DNA of 7,635 bases from Thermoleophilia bacterium (GTDB taxonomy: Bacteria > Actinomycetota > Thermoleophilia > Miltoncostaeales > Miltoncostaeaceae): contig JADGPH010000230.1 in the NCBI GenBank assembly GCA_017882555.1, positions 1 through 7,635 on the forward strand, given 5' to 3'. Each line of letters opens with the position of its first letter. The first letter of the stretch is position 1. Shown here piece after piece: positions 1 to 5,039 of this stretch. The position numbers and the translations under genes are program-made. Below the pieces are notes generated by a model. It searched no databases and had not been told where the DNA came from. It was given only the letters and a program-made list of their open reading frames with translations.

Positions 1-1
1 C

Positions 2-1255
2 GCCGCCGCCCATGCGCTCACCTGGCGGCATGCCACGTTGCCGATGGCCCTCGAACAAGCCGCCCAGCTGGGTCTCAAAGGCGCGGCATTTCCGTGGCGC
101 ACGGTCACCGGGGTCGCGTGCTCGACCTACTGGCCAGCAGGCACGGCTGCGTTTCATGTGGGGGCCGACATCGCCGACGCCGTCGTTCGTTACCTCGACG
201 CGACCGGCGACGACGCCTTTGAGGTGACCGTCGGTCTTGAGATTCTCGCCCAGACGGCCCGAATGTGGCGCTCGCTCGGCCACTATGACGCCCGGGGTAG
301 GTTCCGGATCGACGGAGTCACCGGGCCCGACGAGTACAGCGCCATCGCCGACAACAACATCTACACGAACCTCATGGCCCAGCGGAACTTGCGCGCTGCC
401 GCCGACGTGGCCGAGCGGCACCCCGACCACGCACGCCGGCTCGACGTGGGCATGGAGGAGCTGGCCGCCTGGCGCGGAGCGGCCGATGCCATGGTGTTGC
501 CCTTCGACCAGACCCTTGGCGTCCATGCCCAGTCCGAGGGCTTCACGGCCCACCAGATCTGGGATTTTGCCGCAACGACGCCGGAGCAGTATCCCTTGCT
601 GCTGCACTTTCCGTACTTCGACCTGTATCGCAAGCAGGTGGTCAAGCAGGCGGACCTCGTACTCGCCATGCACCTGCGGGGCGATGCCTTTACCGACGAG
701 CAGAAGGCGGCCAACTTCGATTACTACGAGCGGCTCACCGTGCGGGATTCGTCGCTGTCGGCCTGCACACAGGCGGTCATCGCGGCGGAGGTCGGCCACC
801 TTGGACTCGCATACGACTATCTTGCCGAGGGCGCCCTCCTCGATCTCGACGACCTCGCGCACAATACCCGCGATGGTCTCCACCTCGCGGCGCTGGCAGG
901 GACCTGGATCGCCCTCGTGGCCGGACTGGCCGGTATGCGCGGACATGGTGGATTGCTGAGGTTTGCCCCGCGCCTGCCCGAAGGGCTCACCCGGCTCGCG
1001 TTCGGTCTTCTTGTTCGGGGCGGGTGCCTGCGGGTCGAGGTGACGCCGACAACGACGAGCTATCGCCTGGCAGAAGGCGATGTACTCGAGATCTTCCACT
1101 TCGGCCAAGCCGTCGTCGTGTCCGGGAGGGCCCCCGTGGTCTGCCCGACGCCGCCTAGCCGGGAGTGGGGTCCGGCTCCCGTCCAACCCGTCGGGCGCGA
1201 GCCCAGTCGCCGACAGGCACCGAACGACGCCGCCGCCCACCAGGAGGGGCCATGA
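2..1255 (+). CDS. Glycoside hydrolase family 65 enzyme, probable disaccharide phosphorylase (C-terminal part; start lies left of the window)
   Basis: GH65 enzymes split alpha-linked glucose disaccharides (maltose, trehalose, kojibiose, nigerose), usually with inorganic phosphate, giving beta-D-glucose 1-phosphate plus glucose in the cytoplasm. The frame is already open at base 2; 417 codons are visible, about half of a typical 750-800 residue protein. The (alpha/alpha)6-barrel catalytic part is present: the GVTGPDEYSA motif holds the expected general-acid Glu at 332-334 (residue 111 of the fragment), followed by NIYTN, then QYPLLLHFPYFDLYRKQVVK, ADLVLAMHL, a DSSLSACTQ loop near 746-772, and HNTRDGLH. 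A small C-terminal beta domain and a Pro/Arg-rich tail follow. The usual His before the SSLS loop (T-x-H-D/E-SSLS) is Arg here. The stop overlaps the next gene by ATGA, and that partner is a beta-phosphoglucomutase, which supports phosphorolysis. The sugar specificity cannot be read from the fragment. Family call very safe; phosphorylase activity is inferred. Confidence 0.93.
   Translation, partial: AAAHALTWRHATLPMALEQAAQLGLKGAAFPWRTVTGVACSTYWPAGTAAFHVGADIADAVVRYLDATGDDAFEVTVGLEILAQTARMWRSLGHYDARGRFRIDGVTGPDEYSAIADNNIYTNLMAQRNLRAAADVAERHPDHARRLDVGMEELAAWRGAADAMVLPFDQTLGVHAQSEGFTAHQIWDFAATTPEQYPLLLHFPYFDLYRKQVVKQADLVLAMHLRGDAFTDEQKAANFDYYERLTVRDSSLSACTQAVIAAEVGHLGLAYDYLAEGALLDLDDLAHNTRDGLHLAALAGTWIALVAGLAGMRGHGGLLRFAPRLPEGLTRLAFGLLVRGGCLRVEVTPTTTSYRLAEGDVLEIFHFGQAVVVSGRAPVVCPTPPSREWGPAPVQPVGREPSRRQAPNDAAAHQEGP
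1242..1251 (+). promoter_or_regulatory. Ribosome binding site that fixes the mutase start
   Basis: AGGAGGGG (1242-1249) lies directly before the ATG at 1252. It is a near-perfect Shine-Dalgarno sequence inside the end of the GH65 gene. It decides in favour of the ATG at 1252 over an in-frame upstream GTG at 1165. Confidence 0.85.
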
Positions 1256-2067
1256 GCGAAGACCAGTCCCATCACCGGGTCCGGTCGGTGGACATCCATG
1301 CCTATCAAGCCTGGCTGTTCGACCTCGACGGGGTCCTGACCAAGACGGCTGAGGTCCATGCAGCGGCGTGGAAGCAGGCCTTCGACGGGTTCCTCGCCGA
1401 GGAGGCGACCCGTTCGGGCACGACGTTCGCGCCCTTCGATCCTGTGGTCGACTACGAGCGCTACGTCGACGGTGAGCCACGTGGAGACGGCGTGCGGAAC
1501 TTCCTTGCCGCGCGCGGCATCACACTCCCAGAGGGCAGCGACGGTGATGCGCCGAACGCTCGCACGGTCCAAGGGGTCGGGAACCGCAAGAACGACCTGG
1601 TGCTCCACGTGCTCGCGACGAAGGGTGTCGCGGTCTATGACGGCGCGGTCGCGCTGGTCAAGGCGCTTCGCGCCGGGGGAACGCCGACCGCGGTGGTCTC
1701 CGCCAGCGAGAACACCGCCGCGGCACTCGCAGCGGCGGGGATCGCCGAGTTGTTCGATGCGGTCATCGACGGCCACGTGGTGAAGGACCGCCACCTGGCG
1801 GGAAAGCCGGCGCCCGACAGTTACCTGGAAGGGGCCAAGGCGCTCGGCGCCGACCCCGCTCGGGTCGTCGTCGTCGAAGACGCCCTTGCCGGCGTCGAGG
1901 CGGGCCGGGCCGGGCACTTCGGACTGGTGGTTGGTGTCGACCACCATCACTACGCCGACGAGCTGCGCGCCCATGGCGCCGACATCGTCGTCACCGACCT
2001 CGCCGAATTGCTCGATGACAGTGCCCCGATCGGGGAAGGCGAGACTGGCCCACCTCCACGCCCGTAG
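1252..2067 (+). CDS. pgmB: Beta-phosphoglucomutase, HAD superfamily
   Basis: It would interconvert beta-D-glucose 1-phosphate and glucose 6-phosphate, through beta-glucose 1,6-bisphosphate, in the cytoplasm. At 271 aa it is slightly longer than classical enzymes (about 220 aa). All HAD motifs are visible: motif I FDLDGVLT with nucleophile Asp24 and acid/base Asp26; motif II VVSAS with Ser150; motif III GKPAPD with Lys185; motif IV VVVEDA with Glu209-Asp210. The alpha-helical cap (about residues 35-125) carries YVDGEPRGDGVRNFL and the GVGNRKN segment typical of actinobacterial members that sit with GH65 genes. The start is the ATG at 1252, with AGGAGG just upstream and an ATGA overlap with the GH65 stop, so the two genes are translationally coupled. 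The role follows from the pairing: it uses the beta-anomer released by an inverting GH65 phosphorylase. A related sugar-phosphate phosphatase is the main alternative. No promoter of its own is seen. Confidence 0.88.
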   Translation: MSEDQSHHRVRSVDIHAYQAWLFDLDGVLTKTAEVHAAAWKQAFDGFLAEEATRSGTTFAPFDPVVDYERYVDGEPRGDGVRNFLAARGITLPEGSDGDAPNARTVQGVGNRKNDLVLHVLATKGVAVYDGAVALVKALRAGGTPTAVVSASENTAAALAAAGIAELFDAVIDGHVVKDRHLAGKPAPDSYLEGAKALGADPARVVVVEDALAGVEAGRAGHFGLVVGVDHHHYADELRAHGADIVVTDLAELLDDSAPIGEGETGPPPRP

Positions 2068-2111
2068 ACCAGCGGGTCGACCTACGCCTCTCGAGCGGCG
2101 ACCACGAGCGG

Positions 2112-2133
2112 GGCCGCCCCTGCGGCCGCAGGG
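2112..2133. repeat. Two overlapping GC-rich hairpins around a 16-bp perfect palindrome
   Basis: CCCTGCGGCCGCAGGG (2118-2133) is a perfect 16-bp palindrome. It can fold as CCCTGC-GGCC-GCAGGG. An alternative hairpin, GGCCGC-CCCT-GCGGCC (2112-2127), shares bases with it, so both cannot form at once. It lies 45-65 nt after the mutase stop, where a Rho-independent-like element without a U-tract could end the GH65-pgmB transcript. In such GC-rich DNA chance is a real alternative. Confidence 0.35.
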
Positions 2134-2195
2134 CCGAATGCGGGCACTCTCCACCGGCGCCGTTCGTGAGCACCTGGTCCGACGTGCGACGCGAG

Positions 2196-2324
2196 GTCCA
2201 TGGTGGACATGTCTCGTCTGGGATTGAGACCGCCCGATCCGAGCAGCGTCCAGCGGTCGGTCACGGGAACCGCGACGCTTGATCTGAAGGCCCGCCAGTG
2301 ACATGAATCAGGTCGGGCGGTTTT
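2196..2324 (+). ncRNA. Candidate structured RNA or complex terminator between pgmB and the marP-like gene
   Basis: There is no convincing gene in 2068-2441 (374 nt), but this part is dense in inverted repeats. An outer 9-bp stem pairs ACCGCCCGA (2229-2237) with TCGGGCGGT (2313-2321), extendable by a G-U pair, and its 3' arm runs into TTTT (2321-2324), as in an intrinsic terminator. Inside it, AGCGTC-ca-GCGGT (2245-2257) pairs with ACCGCGACGCT (2269-2279): an 11-bp stem with a 2-nt bulge and an 11-nt loop. Upstream, GTCTC (2211-2215) can pair with GAGAC (2226-2230), competing with the outer stem, and GTCCA/TGGAC (2196-2208) forms a small hairpin. I match it to no known riboswitch or RNA family. 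It may be the terminator of the upstream operon, a 5' leader element of the marP-like gene, or a separate small RNA. Confidence 0.4.
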
Positions 2325-2351
2325 CTGGAACGACGTGGTGCGTCGTTCCAG
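2325..2351 (+). repeat. Perfect 11-bp inverted repeat (hairpin) upstream of the marP-like gene
   Basis: CTGGAACGACG (2325-2335), a 5-nt spacer TGGTG, and CGTCGTTCCAG (2341-2351) form a perfect inverted repeat 90 nt before the GTG start of the marP-like gene. No T-run follows, so it is not a textbook terminator. It could be an operator for a dimeric regulator, an mRNA leader hairpin, or part of the structured element directly before it. A smaller interlocked repeat, GTTAC-CC-GTAAC, sits at 2397-2408. Confidence 0.5.
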
Positions 2352-2441
2352 CGCCGATCTGGTGACGCCCCCGTGCAACCACCACCGCGCCGTGTGGTTA
2401 CCCGTAACGGGCCGTCGGCGCCTTCGCGCACTGGGGATCGC

Positions 2442-3647
2442 GTGACAACGTTGAATTGGGTGGACATCGTCATCCTCGTGTTGCTGGCGGCCGCAGCCGT
2501 GCGGGGGTGGTGGACGGGTGCCGCTCGACAGGTGTTTTCTTTTGGTGGTCTGTTCCTCGGGCTCGTCCTGGGCGTTACCCTGGGCCCGAGCGTCGCGGGG
2601 TTCGTATCACCAGCGGCGAGGGCCCTCGTGGTGATCGCGTTCGCCGTTGTTGTGGTGATCTGTCTTGGGTCTGTGGGGGAATTCGCGGGGTTGCGGTTTG
2701 CGACCGTGTTGCGCCGGGTCCACCTCGGGGTCGTCGACGAGCTGCTTGGAGTCGCGGTCGCGGTCGTGGCGATGCTCCTGGTGGTCTGGTTCGTGGGCAA
2801 TCTTGCCTCCTCGAGCCGAGATGCGTCGCTCGATCGTGGCCTTCGGGACTCGCTGATTCTTCGCGACGTCAGCCGCTCGTTGCCGACGGTCCCCTCCGTG
2901 TTTTCGCGAATCGAGTCATTACTGTCGTCGCGCGGATTCCCATTGGTCTTCGCCAATCTCCCGCCGCAACTGCTGTCTCCCGTCGCGCAGCCGACAAGTG
3001 CGGCCGTACGGGCCACGCGTGAGGCAGCCGGGCCGTCGACGGTGAAGGTGATTGGACCCGCGTGCAACGCCATCGCCGAGGGGTCTGGCTTCGTCGCTGC
3101 ACCGCACATTGTCGTGACGAACGCGCACGTCGTGGCGGGAGATCCGCATCCTCAGGTCGTCGATGCCACGGGGTCGCACTCGGCAACCCCGATCTGGTTC
3201 GACGCGAAATTGGACGTTGCGGTGCTGTTGGTCCCCGGGCTCACGGCGCCGCCGCTTGCTGTCGACACGAGTACGGTCGCCCGCGGCACGCAGGCCGTCG
3301 CGCTGGGTTTCCCCGGTGGCGGAGGGCTCACCGCCGTGCCGGCCGCGGTGGACGGGGCCTTTCTGGCGACAGGTTTTGACATCTCCGGAAAGTCTGTGGT
3401 GACACGCGATATCTATCAACTGCACGCGGCCATTCGGCCGGGCAATTCCGGCGGTCCGCTCGTTGTGAGCGGCCCTGACGCACGGTCATCGGGCGGGTCG
3501 ACGCCCGTCGTGATCGGGCTTGTGTTCGCGCGTTCCACGACGGACGCTGCGGTCGGATACGCGCTTGGGATGGCACCCGTCGCACGGGACGTCCACAAGG
3601 CGGAGATCTCGCGAACTGCCGTAAGCACCGGAGCCTGCGTCGGTTAA
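2442..3647 (+). CDS. marP: MarP-like periplasmic serine protease (CvpA-type membrane domain plus trypsin-like protease)
   Basis: In Mycobacterium tuberculosis the homologous MarP (Rv3671c) is a membrane-anchored protease needed for acid and oxidative stress resistance, acting on envelope targets. Here the protein is 401 aa (MarP is about 397). The N-terminus has four membrane helices, about residues 7-24, 31-49, 60-80 and 98-120, in a colicin-V-production (CvpA) like domain. A linker of about 60 residues precedes the chymotrypsin-fold protease. The triad is intact: His229 in TNAHVV, Asp258 in DAKLDVAVL, Ser336 in RPGNSGGPL; the His-Asp spacing equals that recalled for MarP. Cys208, just before the protease core, and Cys399, three residues from the end, match the cysteine pair that forms MarP's redox-sensitive disulfide. 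The GTG at 2442 is chosen because MTTLNWVDIVIL aligns with the start of MarP, with GGGGA at 2433-2437 as a modest ribosome binding site. The gene is convergent with ctaA. Target proteins cannot be deduced. Confidence 0.9.
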   Translation: MTTLNWVDIVILVLLAAAAVRGWWTGAARQVFSFGGLFLGLVLGVTLGPSVAGFVSPAARALVVIAFAVVVVICLGSVGEFAGLRFATVLRRVHLGVVDELLGVAVAVVAMLLVVWFVGNLASSSRDASLDRGLRDSLILRDVSRSLPTVPSVFSRIESLLSSRGFPLVFANLPPQLLSPVAQPTSAAVRATREAAGPSTVKVIGPACNAIAEGSGFVAAPHIVVTNAHVVAGDPHPQVVDATGSHSATPIWFDAKLDVAVLLVPGLTAPPLAVDTSTVARGTQAVALGFPGGGGLTAVPAAVDGAFLATGFDISGKSVVTRDIYQLHAAIRPGNSGGPLVVSGPDARSSGGSTPVVIGLVFARSTTDAAVGYALGMAPVARDVHKAEISRTAVSTGACVG

Positions 3648-3659
3648 GCCGACGCAGGC
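3633..3659. terminator. 11-bp hairpin at the marP-like stop codon, probable terminator between convergent genes
   Basis: GCCTGCGTCGG (3633-3643), loop TTAAG, and CCGACGCAGGC (3649-3659) form a perfect 11-bp stem. The loop contains the TAA stop of the marP-like gene, so the last codons, including the conserved C-terminal Cys, form the 5' arm. There is no U-tract on either strand, as is common for actinobacterial terminators. Being symmetric and in the 88-nt gap between convergent genes, it may serve both transcripts. The rest of the gap holds only a GC palindrome, CGGGCGCGCCCG (3702-3713). Confidence 0.6.
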
Positions 3660-3735
3660 GGCGTGTCGACCACCGCGGCAGGTCGGTCGCGTGTGGATCG
3701 TCGGGCGCGCCCGCGCACGGCCTGAGGGGTCGCAC

Positions 3736-4665
3736 CTAGGCTTGGCGCGCCTGTTGGGCCGATCCATCCGTGGCGAGCATGGCGACGAGCGTGACGAGCA
3801 CGCCCCAAAGGGCCGCAGCCATCGCGAGGTGGAAGTCTTGCCACCCGGCCGTTGCCCGACTGAGCGCAGTCCCGGCCCCGATGGCGGCGGCGGCGGCGAG
3901 TAGGCCGACGAGCGCTGCAGCGCCGATGCGCCATCGGTGCCACCCCGCAGTTGCGCGCCAGTTGCTTGCCACGAACCCGATCAGGCTGATGCCGGCGATG
4001 CCCGCCACCGCGCGATGGACCAGTTGCCAGGCGATCATCCCCCCGGGTGCCGAATGCGTGCACAACGGCCACGACGGACAGTCGTCTCCCGCACCCGTGC
4101 CGACGACGAGGGTGCCGGCGACGACCAATGCGAGGGTCGTGACCAGGGCGACCCACCCCCACCTGCCGACGGACCCGACGGACCACTGGCCATGCCCCGC
4201 GCGTAGGGCCACAACGGCCGTCACCGTTGTCGCGCCGAAGAAGATGAACCCCACCACCAGGTGCACCGCGACCGTCCAGGGCGCGTTGTTGGCGAATACC
4301 GTCACCGCGCCGAGTCCGGCCTGGACAAGAATCAGCCCGGCACCGGTCGCCGCAGGTACAAGGGCGATTCGGCGAGTGTGTGATCGATAGGCAGCGAGGG
4401 CCGTGGCGAACACGGCGATCGTCACAACGCTGACCAGATAGCGGTGGGACTGCTCCAGGAGTGCGTTGTACTGGTCGACCGGGCCGTAATGGCCGTAGCA
4501 GAGGGGCCAGCTTGGGCACCCCATGCCCGAGTTCGTCACCCGGACGGTGCTCCCGAGCACGACGAGCCCGTAGCTGAGGATCATCGAGGCGATCGCCAGC
4601 ACGCCGACCGAGCGATCCGGCCTGACCTCGAGCGCTTTGGTCCGGACGTTGGCCCACCACGTCAT
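3736..4665 (-). CDS. ctaA: Heme A synthase (CtaA/COX15 family)
   Basis: It oxidises the C8 methyl group of heme O to the formyl group of heme A, the cofactor of aa3-type cytochrome oxidases; it is an integral membrane protein. At 309 aa it fits the 306 aa of the Bacillus subtilis enzyme. Eight membrane helices are apparent in two four-helix halves. The four conserved heme histidines are His74 (in EQSHRYL), His135 (VAVHLVVG), His217 (QLVHRAVAG) and His279 (DFHLAMA). Glu71, three residues before His74, matches the essential Glu57 of B. subtilis CtaA. Each half has an extracytoplasmic cysteine pair in the same heptapeptide, CPSWPLC (residues 50-56 and 196-202), echoing the protein's internal duplication. 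The ATG at 4665 overlaps the stop of a short upstream frame (ATGA); GAGG about 11 nt upstream is a weak ribosome binding site, so coupling may drive initiation. No ctaB or oxidase genes are in the window. Confidence 0.95.
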   Translation of the reverse strand: MTWWANVRTKALEVRPDRSVGVLAIASMILSYGLVVLGSTVRVTNSGMGCPSWPLCYGHYGPVDQYNALLEQSHRYLVSVVTIAVFATALAAYRSHTRRIALVPAATGAGLILVQAGLGAVTVFANNAPWTVAVHLVVGFIFFGATTVTAVVALRAGHGQWSVGSVGRWGWVALVTTLALVVAGTLVVGTGAGDDCPSWPLCTHSAPGGMIAWQLVHRAVAGIAGISLIGFVASNWRATAGWHRWRIGAAALVGLLAAAAAIGAGTALSRATAGWQDFHLAMAAALWGVLVTLVAMLATDGSAQQARQA

Positions 4666-4880
4666 CCTGCGGTGATCCTCGAGGCGGCCACGGCCAGAGA
4701 CCCGTCGGATCTCGGCGTGGCACGATGCCGTCGCACGCGAGTGCCGCCGTTGGGCTGGGACGCCTCACGAGCCGATTGAGCACACGGGGCCTGCGCACAG
4801 CGGCGGCTTCTGAGAACACCCGATCCCCCCGGAGCACGTCGGGCTCTCCGCATCGAGGCTGCCACTGGGTCGTCGCCCAC
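4662..4880 (-). CDS. Possible small ORF or leader peptide (72 aa) overlapping the ctaA start
   Basis: I recognise no family. The frame starts at a GTG (4878-4880) with AAAGGA (4886-4891) five bases upstream, behind a TAGACT -10 hexamer. It ends in a TGA that shares four bases with the ctaA ATG (ATGA). This signal order is what a real first cistron would show. The product, beginning MGDDPVAASMRRARRAPG, is Arg/Ala/Ser-rich with no membrane segment or known motif and three cysteines (CAQAPC and one just before). Against it, only about two thirds of codons end in G or C, lower than the neighbouring genes appear to be, and rare AGA codons occur three times, so it may be a translated leader with a poorly conserved product rather than a functional protein. 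The alternative is that this is just the ctaA 5' untranslated region. Confidence 0.42.
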   Translation of the reverse strand: MGDDPVAASMRRARRAPGGSGVLRSRRCAQAPCAQSAREASQPNGGTRVRRHRATPRSDGSLAVAASRITAG

Positions 4881-4907
4881 CGCGTTCCTTTCACGTCGCT
4901 CGGCACC

Positions 4908-4913
4908 AGTCTA
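4908..4913 (-). promoter_or_regulatory. -10 element of the probable ctaA promoter (TAGACT)
   Basis: On the minus strand TAGACT matches the actinobacterial housekeeping -10 consensus (TANNNT). Transcription would begin near 4901, giving a leader of about 21 nt with AAAGGA before the GTG of the small frame, and about 235 nt before the ctaA ATG. No good -35 hexamer is seen 16-18 nt further upstream. The region 4914-5027 between this and the exporter promoter shows nothing else I can support. Confidence 0.5.
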
Positions 4914-5027
4914 CGGGGCGATGTGTCGTCGCTCGGGGTCGGGGCCACCGGGGATGACGTCGCACAGCAGCGTGGCATCCGAGCGTCATGCGCGGGCCGG
5001 ATCGTCGCGCACCTCGGCGCGGCGCTT

Positions 5028-5033
5028 CATACT
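5028..5033 (+). promoter_or_regulatory. Weak -10-like element, possible leaderless promoter of the first exporter
   Basis: CATACT ends 6 bases before the ATG at 5040, so a start site 7 nt downstream of the hexamer would coincide with the A of the ATG. No Shine-Dalgarno sequence precedes this ATG, which fits a leaderless mRNA. The first base departs from TANNNT and no -35 is obvious. Confidence 0.35.
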
Positions 5034-5039
5034 GCGGCC

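Noticed and set aside
1165..1251. Upstream GTG start for pgmB
   Set aside because: It would overlap the GH65 gene by about 90 bases, whereas the ATG at 1252 has a near-perfect ribosome site and a 4-base overlap.
1060..2304. Long open frame (414 codons) on the minus strand opposite the GH65 end and pgmB
   Set aside because: It is antisense to two genes with clear family motifs; its product is rich in Arg, Gly and Pro without any domain. Long antisense frames are expected in GC-rich coding DNA.
2082..2378. 98-codon minus-strand frame between pgmB and the marP-like gene
   Set aside because: No motif, no good ribosome site, and it runs through the inverted repeats; it looks like noncoding translation.
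2373..2441. Upstream GTG starts for the marP-like gene
   Set aside because: The extra 23 residues are Pro/Arg-rich; starting at 2442 matches the N-terminus of mycobacterial MarP as I remember it.
4825..4832. CCCCCC run (6C RNA motif considered)
   Set aside because: The actinobacterial 6C RNA needs C-runs in the loops of two adjacent hairpins; only one run is present and it is not in a clear loop.
3644..4978. Minus-strand 444-codon frame over ctaA
   Set aside because: It is a different frame of the same strand as ctaA and gives an Arg/Pro-rich product, while ctaA has all heme ligands and eight membrane helices.
4725..5039. 105-residue N-terminal extension of the first exporter
   Set aside because: The extension has no similarity to DHA2 proteins and covers the divergent promoter region and the small ctaA-linked frame. 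The ATG at 5040 gives the normal distance to helix 1.
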